Below are positions 34,138 to 41,954 of a stretch of DNA of 64,000 nucleotides, one piece after another (positions within the stretch are counted from its first letter, which is position 1; each line of letters starts with the position of its first letter). A model generated the notes under the pieces. That model was given only the letters and a program-made list of their open reading frames with translations, did no database searches and was not told the DNA's origin. The DNA lies in the NCBI RefSeq assembly GCF_905397275.1, contig NZ_CAJPUY010000029.1, forward strand, positions 1-64,000, written 5' to 3'. This stretch comes from Cupriavidus yeoncheonensis. Lineage in GTDB: Bacteria > Pseudomonadota > Gammaproteobacteria > Burkholderiales > Burkholderiaceae. The translations under genes were made by a program, and so were the position numbers.

Positions 34138-34905
34138 CTACCGGGATTCCACTATTGACGAACCCGAATTTGACGAACTGAACAGTCGCCTCAGCCACGC
34201 GGCCAGTCGGGCGAAGACGTCATCGGGCGCTTCCTGGAACAGGTGGGGTCGCGCCCGCGCGGCCTGCTCGAGTACGCGGTTGGCTTCTTCGAGCTGGACC
34301 GATCCGTACTGCAGCGCCAGCGTCAGCGTGGCCCGCAACTCTCCGACGCGCGAGCGCCCCAGGGTCTCGTTTTCCTCGGTCTGCAAGGCATACATCAGGT
34401 CATAGGCGCGCTGCCGCAGGCTTTCCGCCAGCACCCATGCCGGCGTGCGCATGCGCTCTTCCAGCACCCTGACATCTTCCGCCGAGGCGGCAACCTGGGA
34501 AGCGAGCGCATCGGTGAACGCGGCATCGGCACCGCATTCGGCCAGCACCTGCGCCGCCCATTCACGTGCATGTTCGAAGCGCTGTTGCGGGGTCCAGTCC
34601 GACTGTACGGCCAGCCCGAAGCCGAATCGCCGCGCATCTCGCATGAGCGACGAGAGGGCATTGGGCAGCTGCTTGTCGAACACCTTGCGCGCCCAGCCAT
34701 ATTCGCCGCTGGCCAGCAGCCGCATGACCGCGCGTTCGGTCAACGGACCATCGTGCTGGAGCAGCCGGGCCCGCAGGAAGTCATTGAACTCGGGCGGCAG
34801 GAAGTCCTTGTCGAAGTCCGTCGACAGGCTGACGAAATCGACGAACTCCCGGCGCAGCCTCGCCACGTCATCTGGCGACAAGGCCAGGGTGATATTGGTA
34901 TTCAT
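34138..34905 (-). CDS. Unrecognised protein downstream of chemoreceptors
   Basis: The 255-residue product starts MNTNITLALSPDDVARLRREF and is predicted to be soluble and mostly helical, with no signal peptide or membrane helix. A Ser-rich tail (LFSSSNSGSSIVESR) ends it. I recognise no motif or family. It follows the receptor gene ending at 34965 by 59 bp on the same strand and precedes the flhDC region, so a motility-related role is only suggested by position. The frame opens 11 codons earlier; the internal ATG fits the spacing better. Confidence 0.6.
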   Translation of the reverse strand: MNTNITLALSPDDVARLRREFVDFVSLSTDFDKDFLPPEFNDFLRARLLQHDGPLTERAVMRLLASGEYGWARKVFDKQLPNALSSLMRDARRFGFGLAVQSDWTPQQRFEHAREWAAQVLAECGADAAFTDALASQVAASAEDVRVLEERMRTPAWVLAESLRQRAYDLMYALQTEENETLGRSRVGELRATLTLALQYGSVQLEEANRVLEQAARARPHLFQEAPDDVFARLAAWLRRLFSSSNSGSSIVESR

Positions 34906-34964
34906 GGCATCGAAGGCAAAGGGCGGGCGGCAACCCAATGGAACAGGTTGCCGCCCGCCGGGGC

Positions 34965-36782
34965 TCAGAACGCGCTCCAGTCCCCGTTATCCGCAGCGGC
35001 AAGCGCGGCCGGGCGCGGCGCCGCGCGGACGGTCGTGGCCGGCTGGGTCACCGGTTCACTGGCGGCATCGGGCACCGGAGCGGCTTCCGGCGCCACCTTG
35101 CCGGTCCTGGCAAGCTTGCGCGCAGGTTGCGGCCTGGCCTTGCCGGACGGCCGCACGGCAGTCCGGACAGAAGGGGTAGGCTCGAAGCGGGCCGCCGCAG
35201 GCGTGCCGTCCGCCGCCAGGCGGAATGTGGCAACCACCGTCTGCAGGCGGCCGGCCTGGTCCTGGAGCGAGCCTGCTGCGGCCGCGGCCTGCTCCACCAG
35301 TGCCGCGTTCTGCTGCGTCACCTCGTCCATCTGCGCCACCGCCTGGTTCACCTGCTCGATGCCCGAACTCTGTTCCGCCGACGCCGCGCTGATCTCGCCC
35401 ATGATGTCGGTCACGCGCCTGACTGCCTGCACGATCTCGTCCATCGTCGTGCCCGCCTGGCCCACCAGCGCCGTGCCGTTGTCCACGCGCGCCACCGTGT
35501 CGCCGATCAGGCCCTTGATCTCCTTGGCCGCGTTCGCGCTGCGCTGCGCCAGGCTGCGCACCTCGCCCGCCACCACCGCGAAGCCACGGCCCTGCTCGCC
35601 GGCTCGCGCGGCTTCCACCGCCGCGTTCAGCGCCAGGATATTGGTCTGGAACGCAATGCCTTCGATCACGCCGATGATGTCGACGATCTTGCGCGACGCT
35701 TCGTTGATCTCTTCCATCGTGTTCACCACGCGCCCGACCACCTCGCCGCCGCGCACCGCGGTCTCCGACGCATTCGCCGCCAGGCCGCTCGCCTGCCGCG
35801 CGTTGTCCGCGTTCTGGCGCACCGTGCTGGTCAGTTCCTCCATGCTCGATGCCGTCTCTTCCAGCGACGCCGCCTGCTGCTCCGTGCGCTGCGACAGGTC
35901 GTTGTTGCCCGCGGCGATCTCGCGCGACGCCGTGGCGATGGATTCCGCCGACTCCTTGAAGTCGCGCACCATGCCGGAGAGCTGCTGCTGCATCTGCTTC
36001 ATCGCGTGGACCAGGCTGTCGCGGTCACCGGCGCGCGTCTTCACCTCGGCGGAGAAATCGCCTTCGGCAATGCGCGAGGCAATGGCCACGGCATAGCCGG
36101 GCTCGCCGCCGAGCTGGCGCGACAGTGCGCGGGCCAGGAATGCGCCGAGCAGCACCGACAGCGCCAGGCCGCCAAGCACGAGGCCGAGCATCCACAGGCG
36201 GGTGCTGGTGTACACGCTGCGCGCCTCTTCCATGTTGTTGCGCGCGCGGTCATCGCGGCGCTTCACCATCTTGGCCATGACCTCTTCGAGCGCGTGGCTG
36301 TCCTTGAGCAGGTCGGCGCTTTCGCTGAAGACGGTGCTTTCGAACTGCGAGGTATCGAGCGGCTGCTTGCTGACCAGCTCGGTGTACTTGCTCACGCGTT
36401 CGCGAAACGCCGGCGCGAGGGCCTGGTATTGCTTGACTAGCGCCTGGTCCTCCGGTTGCTCGAACATGCCGGCCACCTGCTTGATGCGCTCCTCCATGGT
36501 CGCGAGCGACTTGGCGATCTGCTCTTTCTCTATGGTGCGTTCGCCCATGGTCGATGCCGACAGCAGCGCGATCTGCGCGCGGCTGGCATAGACAAGGTTG
36601 ATATTGGCGTCCTGCACGGCCTTCAGCGCCTGCAAGTCGTTGTGATAGATCTTGCCTGTCCAGTCGGCCATGCTCCCCATGTTGACGACGCCAAGCAGCC
36701 CCATGAAGGCGCCGATCACGGCGACCACCAGGAACCCGCCAACCAGCCTGGTCGTGACCCGCAGTTGATTGAACCAATGCAT
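34965..36782 (-). CDS. Methyl-accepting chemotaxis protein (transmembrane, class with 4-helix sensor)
   Basis: The 605-residue receptor has two membrane helices (about 11-35 and 190-212), flanking a periplasmic helical domain of 4HB_MCP type that begins NMGSMADWTGKIYHNDLQALKA. Then come HAMP and a long signalling domain with the hairpin tip IEGIAFQTNILALNAAVEAARAGEQGRGFAVVAGEVR. The C-terminus ends DNGDWSAF, a likely CheR/CheB docking pentapeptide. The ligand is unknown. Bases 35275-35915, encoding most of the signalling domain, are almost identical to the next receptor gene. It lies 48 bp after that gene. Confidence 0.94.
   Translation of the reverse strand: MHWFNQLRVTTRLVGGFLVVAVIGAFMGLLGVVNMGSMADWTGKIYHNDLQALKAVQDANINLVYASRAQIALLSASTMGERTIEKEQIAKSLATMEERIKQVAGMFEQPEDQALVKQYQALAPAFRERVSKYTELVSKQPLDTSQFESTVFSESADLLKDSHALEEVMAKMVKRRDDRARNNMEEARSVYTSTRLWMLGLVLGGLALSVLLGAFLARALSRQLGGEPGYAVAIASRIAEGDFSAEVKTRAGDRDSLVHAMKQMQQQLSGMVRDFKESAESIATASREIAAGNNDLSQRTEQQAASLEETASSMEELTSTVRQNADNARQASGLAANASETAVRGGEVVGRVVNTMEEINEASRKIVDIIGVIEGIAFQTNILALNAAVEAARAGEQGRGFAVVAGEVRSLAQRSANAAKEIKGLIGDTVARVDNGTALVGQAGTTMDEIVQAVRRVTDIMGEISAASAEQSSGIEQVNQAVAQMDEVTQQNAALVEQAAAAAGSLQDQAGRLQTVVATFRLAADGTPAAARFEPTPSVRTAVRPSGKARPQPARKLARTGKVAPEAAPVPDAASEPVTQPATTVRAAPRPAALAAADNGDWSAF
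35275..35915 (-). repeat. Near-identical direct repeat, copy 1 (receptor signalling domain)
   Basis: This 641-bp block matches 36967-37607 at a constant offset of 1692 bp. Reading both by eye I find a single difference, C at 35340 against G at 37032. It encodes the receptor segment from AGNNDLSQRTEQQ to the end of the coiled coil. Identity at silent positions too points to recent duplication or gene conversion. Confidence 0.85.
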
Positions 36783-36830
36783 AGAAACTCCCCCTTAAAA
36801 CAAATGATCCGGTACGCCCGGCTGCCAGTC

Positions 36831-38477
36831 TCAGGTCTGCGCCAGGGCTGGTGCCTGCGCCATGTCAGCGCGGCGCGGCCGTTGCGGACGCACCTCCGCC
36901 TGCATGCTGACGCGGAATGTAGCGACCGCGTCGCGCATGCGCCCGGCCTGCTCTTCGAGCGCACCGGCTGCGGCCGCGGCCTGCTCCACCAGTGCCGCGT
37001 TCTGCTGCGTCACCTCGTCCATCTGCGCCACGGCCTGGTTCACCTGCTCGATGCCCGAACTCTGTTCCGCCGACGCCGCGCTGATCTCGCCCATGATGTC
37101 GGTCACGCGCCTGACTGCCTGCACGATCTCGTCCATCGTCGTGCCCGCCTGGCCCACCAGCGCCGTGCCGTTGTCCACGCGCGCCACCGTGTCGCCGATC
37201 AGGCCCTTGATCTCCTTGGCCGCGTTCGCGCTGCGCTGCGCCAGGCTGCGCACCTCGCCCGCCACCACCGCGAAGCCACGGCCCTGCTCGCCGGCTCGCG
37301 CGGCTTCCACCGCCGCGTTCAGCGCCAGGATATTGGTCTGGAACGCAATGCCTTCGATCACGCCGATGATGTCGACGATCTTGCGCGACGCTTCGTTGAT
37401 CTCTTCCATCGTGTTCACCACGCGCCCGACCACCTCGCCGCCGCGCACCGCGGTCTCCGACGCATTCGCCGCCAGGCCGCTCGCCTGCCGCGCGTTGTCC
37501 GCGTTCTGGCGCACCGTGCTGGTCAGTTCCTCCATGCTCGATGCCGTCTCTTCCAGCGACGCCGCCTGCTGCTCCGTGCGCTGCGACAGGTCGTTGTTGC
37601 CCGCGGCCACCTGATGCGTTGCCGACGAAATGCTGGCCATGCCGTCCTGGATCTCATGCACGACCGACAGCAGGCTGCGCTGCATGGTCTGCATGGCCTG
37701 CGCGAGCGCGCCGACTTCATCGCCCGCGCGGTGTTCGAAACTGGTCGTGAGATCGCCCGCGCCCATGCGCAACGCAAAGTCGAGCATCTCGCTCACCGGA
37801 CGATGCACGCGCGACAGCAGCATCGTGCCGGTGACAAAGGCAGTAGCCACGGCCAGCGCGAAGCCACCCCACAACCACGGGCGTACGGAGGCGACGACGG
37901 CGCCGCCGAAGGTTTCGGCGGCCAGCAACGCGGCCAGGAACCAGACCAGGCCGCCGGCTTGCGACCACAGGATGCGCCGCCGCAGGTTCAGGCGCGTGGC
38001 GCGGCCGATGAAACCGGCCAGGCCGGTGCGCACCACGGCGCCTTCTCGAATGGCAAGGCCGTTCGCGCGCCCTTCGCGAAAGCGTGCATAGGCGGCGCTG
38101 GCGGCCTCGATCTGCTCGCGCGTCGCCATCGAACGCACCGAGGTGTAGCCCGCCAGCCGGCCATCGATATGGGTCGGCGTGACCGTCGCGCTGACCCAGT
38201 AGTAGTCGCCATTCTTGCGCCGGTTCTTGACCACGCCCGCCCACGAGCGCCCGGCCTCGATGTTCTGCCAGAGGTCGGCAAACGCCTCCGGCGGCATATC
38301 GGGATGACGCACGAGATTGTGCGGCGCGCCCAGCAATTCCTGCGCGCTGAAGCCACTCGCCTCGACGAATGTGCGGTTGGCAAAGGTGATGCGGCCCTTC
38401 AGGTCCGTGCGCGAGATCAGATAGTCGTCAGGAGAAAGCGTGTATTCGTTTTGCGTGACCGGTTGGTTGTTTCGCAT
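36831..38477 (-). CDS. aer: Aer-like PAS-containing chemoreceptor
   Basis: From the ATG at 38477 the product has 548 residues, starting MRNNQPVTQNEYTLSPDDYLIS as in Aer proteins. A PAS domain at about 10-115 (RITFANRTFVEASGFSAQELLGAPHNLVRHPDMPPEAF) would bind FAD for energy or oxygen sensing. Two hydrophobic helices around residues 170-225, a HAMP region and a signalling domain follow. There is no large periplasmic domain. The C-terminus lacks a CheR-docking pentapeptide (it ends MAQAPALAQT), as in E. coli Aer. Frames opening further upstream (38486, 38555) are less likely starts. Confidence 0.9.
   Translation of the reverse strand: MRNNQPVTQNEYTLSPDDYLISRTDLKGRITFANRTFVEASGFSAQELLGAPHNLVRHPDMPPEAFADLWQNIEAGRSWAGVVKNRRKNGDYYWVSATVTPTHIDGRLAGYTSVRSMATREQIEAASAAYARFREGRANGLAIREGAVVRTGLAGFIGRATRLNLRRRILWSQAGGLVWFLAALLAAETFGGAVVASVRPWLWGGFALAVATAFVTGTMLLSRVHRPVSEMLDFALRMGAGDLTTSFEHRAGDEVGALAQAMQTMQRSLLSVVHEIQDGMASISSATHQVAAGNNDLSQRTEQQAASLEETASSMEELTSTVRQNADNARQASGLAANASETAVRGGEVVGRVVNTMEEINEASRKIVDIIGVIEGIAFQTNILALNAAVEAARAGEQGRGFAVVAGEVRSLAQRSANAAKEIKGLIGDTVARVDNGTALVGQAGTTMDEIVQAVRRVTDIMGEISAASAEQSSGIEQVNQAVAQMDEVTQQNAALVEQAAAAAGALEEQAGRMRDAVATFRVSMQAEVRPQRPRRADMAQAPALAQT
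36967..37607 (-). repeat. Near-identical direct repeat, copy 2 (receptor signalling domain)
   Basis: This is the partner of the block at 35275-35915, 1692 bp away. The receptor coded here differs completely from its neighbour outside the block (PAS against periplasmic helical sensor), so homogenisation is limited to the signalling domain. Confidence 0.85.
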
Positions 38478-38632
38478 GTATGACATTGACGGCTTGCTTC
38501 GGGCACTGCGGCTACGACAGCGGCACAACTCAAAGCGGTTTGGGGGCGTCGGCACGTGGTACGTGCCGGTTGCACTGGCCGGGCCGGGCGGGCTTGGGGC
38601 CCGCGGCCGCAGTAATCAGGGCCTCGGCGGGC

Positions 38633-39109
38633 TCAGGACAGCGCTTCGAGCGCGGCGAGCTCTTCGGTGTTGAGGAGCTTCTCGATGTTCACCAGGATCA
38701 GCATGCGCGTGTCGACCGAGCCCAGACCACGGATATAGTCGGTCGCAAGCTCGCTGGTGAAATGCGGCGTGGGCCTGATCTGGCCGGGCGCGAGCGTCAG
38801 CACGTCGGACACGCCATCGACGACGATGCCGGTGGTGCGGTCGCTCAGGTCGACGATGATCACGACGGTGTACTGGTCGTAGCTGACTTTGTCCTGGCGG
38901 AACTTGATGCGCAGGTCGATGATCGGGACGATCTTGCCGCGCAGGTTGATCACGCCCTTGATGTAGTCCGGCGCATTGGCAAGCTGCGTCACGGACTCGT
39001 AGCCGCGGATCTCCTGGACCTTCAGGATGTCAACGCCGTATTCCTCGCGGCCGAGCGTAAAGGTCAGGAATTCTTCGCCGGCGCCTTCCACCTTGTCGAT
39101 ATGCTTCAT
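38633..39109 (-). CDS. cheW: Chemotaxis coupling protein CheW (copy 2)
   Basis: The 158-residue protein starts MKHIDKVEGAGEEFLTFTLGREEYGVDILKVQEIRGYE. It has the CheW hallmarks INLRGKIVPIIDLRIKFR and GIVVDGVSDVLTL, and clear similarity to the copy in the che operon. It heads a unit cheW-aer-receptor and may couple this set of receptors to the single CheA of the window. The N-terminus lacks the Gly/Ser extension of copy 1. Position suggests it is transcribed together with the receptors downstream. Confidence 0.94.
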   Translation of the reverse strand: MKHIDKVEGAGEEFLTFTLGREEYGVDILKVQEIRGYESVTQLANAPDYIKGVINLRGKIVPIIDLRIKFRQDKVSYDQYTVVIIVDLSDRTTGIVVDGVSDVLTLAPGQIRPTPHFTSELATDYIRGLGSVDTRMLILVNIEKLLNTEELAALEALS

Positions 39110-39176
39110 CGTTGCTTGCCCCCGGTTGGCTTCTGATTACTGGTGCCCGCCGGCAGCATGCAGGCGGCAGCGGCAC

Positions 39177-39197
39177 GGGGACTTTCACTTTGTCCCC
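39177..39197. repeat. Hairpin upstream of cheW copy 2
   Basis: A perfect 6-bp stem, GGGGAC at 39177-39182 and GTCCCC at 39192-39197, encloses the loop TTTCACTTT. It is 67 bp before the cheW start codon and would lie in the 5' leader if the promoter at 39203-39229 is used. Function unknown. Confidence 0.35.
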
Positions 39198-39202
39198 TGA
39201 TA

Positions 39203-39229
39203 TTTACGGCAGTGCGGCGAGTGCCTGAA
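39203..39229 (-). promoter_or_regulatory. Weak sigma-28-like promoter of the second cheW unit
   Basis: The minus strand reads TTCA (39229-39226), 15 bases, then GCCGTAAA (39210-39203). Both boxes deviate from TAAA and GCCGATAA by two bases. Its position before a chemotaxis unit favours it, but the match alone is weak. Confidence 0.33.
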
Positions 39230-39249
39230 GGGCGACTCGCGATAATCCA

Positions 39250-39268
39250 CCCCCTTCCTTAGAGGGGG
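39250..39268 (-). terminator. Possible terminator after the CheY-like gene
   Basis: CCCCCT / AGGGGG arms flank a 7-base loop about 8 bp beyond the stop of the gene ending at 39277. On the minus strand the stem is followed by TGGATT, which is only weakly T-rich, so termination efficiency is doubtful. Confidence 0.4.
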
Positions 39269-39276
39269 ATTTCCTT

Positions 39277-39654
39277 TCAGTTGCCCAGCGCGGCCACCGC
39301 AGCCATCAGTTGGTCAGGGTCGAACGGCTTGGGCAGGAAGCCGGAAGCCCCGGCCTCGCGCGCCTGCTCGCGGATGCGCTCGTCGGCTTCGGTGGTCAGC
39401 ATCAGGATGGGAATGCCCGCATAGCGCTCGGTGGCGCGCAGGTTGCGGATCAGCGTCAATCCGTCCATGCCTGGCATGACCTGGTCCGTCAGCAGCATGT
39501 CGAAGCTGGTCTCCATGGCCAGCGCGCGCGCCTGGTCGCCATCGGCGGCCTCGGTCACCGCGTAGCCGCCGGCCCGCAGGCACGCGGCAATCATGCGGCG
39601 CAGGGACGGCGAATCGTCGACGACGAGGATGCTGGGGACTGACATGGGAGGCAT
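39277..39654 (-). CDS. CheY-like single-domain response regulator
   Basis: The 125-residue receiver starts MPPMSVPSILVVDDSPSLRRM after a GGAG at good distance; the ATG three codons later is an alternative. The acidic pair is in VVDDS, phosphoacceptor Asp57 in LLTDQVMPGMDG, with the switch Thr in LMLTTEADE and Lys in LPKPFD. It resembles CheY but is less close to enterobacterial CheY than the che-operon copy (DQVMPGMDG against DWNMPNMDG). A sigma-28 promoter with a perfect -10 lies about 120 bp upstream, so it is likely a motility-associated regulator. Confidence 0.9.
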   Translation of the reverse strand: MPPMSVPSILVVDDSPSLRRMIAACLRAGGYAVTEAADGDQARALAMETSFDMLLTDQVMPGMDGLTLIRNLRATERYAGIPILMLTTEADERIREQAREAGASGFLPKPFDPDQLMAAVAALGN

Positions 39655-39772
39655 TGGGGCTCCGAAAGCGCATGGCGGCTGGATCCGACAGGGGCATGGC
39701 GCTACCGGCGGCGGACAGGCCGGCGCGGACTGCGTGGATCGCCATCTCGGCGCCGGCAGCCTGCCGAAGTGA

Positions 39773-39800
39773 TTATCGGCAGGCTGATGCGGGGGCTTTA
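39773..39800 (-). promoter_or_regulatory. Sigma-28 promoter of the CheY-like gene
   Basis: The minus strand reads TAAA (39800-39797), 16 bases, then a perfect GCCGATAA (39780-39773). This has the same spacer length as the flgK promoter. It lies between the GGDEF/EAL gene and the CheY-like gene. Confidence 0.72.
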
Positions 39801-39861
39801 GAACCCATTTCAGAACGAGGAAGGCAGTGTCCCGCACGGATGGCCGGTGCGCTGCCGCGCC

Positions 39862-41844
39862 TCAGCGCACTGCCTGCACTTCCCTGGCGGCGGCCTTTTG
39901 CCCGAGCGCCTCGGCAAATCCCGCCGCGTCCAGCGGCAGCGACAACAGGAAGCCCTGCACTTCATCGCAGCCCATCTCGTTGAGGATCTCGAGCTGAGAC
40001 GAGGATTCCACGCCTTCGGCCACTACCTTCATGCGCAGCTCGTGGGCCAGCGCCACCATGGAGCCGACAATGGCCCGACCCTGCGCGTCGGCATCGAGGC
40101 CGCCGATCAGCGTCCGGTCGATCTTCAGCGTGCCCACACGCAGCCGCTTCAGGTAGCCGAGGCTGGAATAGCCACTGCCGAAGTCGTCCAGCGCCACCTG
40201 GATGCCGAGCGACTGCAGCTCGGCCAGCGTTTCGAGCGACTTGCCGATGTCCTTCATGGCCGCGGTCTCGGTAATTTCGAGCGTGATGGCCGAGGGAGGA
40301 ATGTCGTGCTGGTGGATCTGCTCGAGCAGGTATTGCGGGAAATTGCGGCTGGCGAAGCGCAGGCCCGATACGTTGATGGCCACCGGCACCAGCGGCAGCC
40401 CGGCGTCCTGCCACTGCCGCACATGCCGGCATACGCTCGAGATGACCCAGTCATCCAGCTTGTCGATCTGGCTCGACTGCTCGGCCACGGCAATGAACTC
40501 GGCCGGGCTGACCTGGCCAAGCGCCGGGTGGCGCCAGCGGCAAAGCGCCTCGGCACCGACCAGGATGCGCCGCCGCGCGTCGAACTTGGGCTGGAACTGC
40601 AGCGACAGCGCGTCGTCCTGGATCGCTGTCCAGAGGTCGCGCCGGATCACGCGGGTGCGGCGTGCCCGCTCGCCGGCCGCGCTGTTGAACAGCCGTACCT
40701 GGTTGGAGCCGCTTTCTCTGGCCTCGGTCAGGCTCACGCGGGCCGCCTGCATCAGGGACTCGGAAGTCTGCGCGTCGCGCGGATAGACGGCGATGCCGAT
40801 GTTCACCCCGATCTGCATCTGCAGGCCGCGTGCCGCCACGAACTCGGCCAGCGAGCCAAGGACGCGCGAGCCCAGTTCCTGGGCGCGGCCGTGGTGGACC
40901 ATTTCGGGCACGCCGACCGCGAATTCGTCCCGCGCCAGCCTCGCCAGGAAATCGTGCGGCTCCAGCGCGGCCTGTGCGAGTGCGCCGGCGTCCTGCGCCA
41001 GGATATCGTCGGCGCGCACTTCGAAGACTTCATCGACTTCGCGGAAGTCCGCAACATGGATCAGCAGGACAGCGCAGCTGCTTTCGGCCAGCCGCGCCTG
41101 CGCGACAGCCTGGTCCAGCCAGCGGCCGAAGGCAACGCGGTCCGGCATGGCGGTGGCAACGCTGTACTCGGCCACGGTGCCCTGGCCGCGCGCGCCCGGC
41201 CGCACGACAAGGCGCCCGGGTATGCGGCCGCTACACCGGATCTGTCGCGACTCGACCACGCGCAGCGCGCCTGCCGCATCGTCCGACAGGTCATCGGCAA
41301 CGCCGGCCCCATTGCGCCTGGGCCCGGCCATCCAGCCGCGTGACTGCGCCTGATGGAAGACAAAGATCAACAGGCACAGCGCGGTCAGCCCACCTGCCAG
41401 CCAGGCCGGATGCGGCAGCCCCGCCGCATCGATGCAGGCCCGCGCGGTCATGGAGCCCGCGCCGCAGACCCTGCCAAGCCGCGTGCCGGCTACGGCCACC
41501 AGCCCCGCGCCTGCCAGCGCCGAGGCGATCGCCGCGCCGCGCCAGAGCCGGGCGCCCTGCCTGAGCCAACCGAACAGCAACTTGCCTGCCGACGTAGCCG
41601 CCGCCGCGACGGCGAAAGCTCCCGCCATCCGCGCCGTCTCGTTGGCTGCCGGCACGCCGCCAGAGCTGAGCACCACCACGAAAGGCAAGCCCACCGTCAG
41701 CTGCGACAACAACGTGGCGGACCAGGACAGCGCGCGCACGCGGCGGTCGCCGCCGGCCTCTGGCCGTGCCTGGCGACCGCCGAGAACGGCGGCCACGCCG
41801 AGCAGGGCGGCCAGCAGCAAAAGGGCGGTACTCAAGGCGATCAT
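39862..41844 (-). CDS. Membrane GGDEF/EAL protein, probable c-di-GMP phosphodiesterase
   Basis: The 660-residue protein has four or more hydrophobic helices in its first 170 residues (MIALSTALLLLAALLGVAAV, GLPFVVVLSS, ALAGAGLVAVAG, GGLTALCLLIFVF). A GGDEF domain at about 230-390 has its active motif altered to ARDEF (304-308), so cyclase activity is unlikely. A complete EAL domain starts near 410 with EAL (432-434) in GAEALCRWRH. INVSGLRF, ALDDFGSGYSSLGYL, VVAEGVES and QGFLLS are all present, consistent with active c-di-GMP hydrolysis. It follows a receptor gene by 110 bp and could tie c-di-GMP to motility. Confidence 0.9.
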   Translation of the reverse strand: MIALSTALLLLAALLGVAAVLGGRQARPEAGGDRRVRALSWSATLLSQLTVGLPFVVVLSSGGVPAANETARMAGAFAVAAAATSAGKLLFGWLRQGARLWRGAAIASALAGAGLVAVAGTRLGRVCGAGSMTARACIDAAGLPHPAWLAGGLTALCLLIFVFHQAQSRGWMAGPRRNGAGVADDLSDDAAGALRVVESRQIRCSGRIPGRLVVRPGARGQGTVAEYSVATAMPDRVAFGRWLDQAVAQARLAESSCAVLLIHVADFREVDEVFEVRADDILAQDAGALAQAALEPHDFLARLARDEFAVGVPEMVHHGRAQELGSRVLGSLAEFVAARGLQMQIGVNIGIAVYPRDAQTSESLMQAARVSLTEARESGSNQVRLFNSAAGERARRTRVIRRDLWTAIQDDALSLQFQPKFDARRRILVGAEALCRWRHPALGQVSPAEFIAVAEQSSQIDKLDDWVISSVCRHVRQWQDAGLPLVPVAINVSGLRFASRNFPQYLLEQIHQHDIPPSAITLEITETAAMKDIGKSLETLAELQSLGIQVALDDFGSGYSSLGYLKRLRVGTLKIDRTLIGGLDADAQGRAIVGSMVALAHELRMKVVAEGVESSSQLEILNEMGCDEVQGFLLSLPLDAAGFAEALGQKAAAREVQAVR

Positions 41845-41954
41845 GCGATTGCGCTGTGATTAGAAGAATGCGCGAACGTCGGGACGATGCGGGGCAAACC
41901 CCGCATCATGGCACTTTGCGGTCGCGATGTGAACAAGGCGATACGGCATCCTTG

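Noticed and set aside
34965..38477. Receptor repeat as a CRISPR or transposon-type repeat
   Set aside because: The repeated block is in frame and codes the conserved signalling domain; there are no terminal repeats or spacers.
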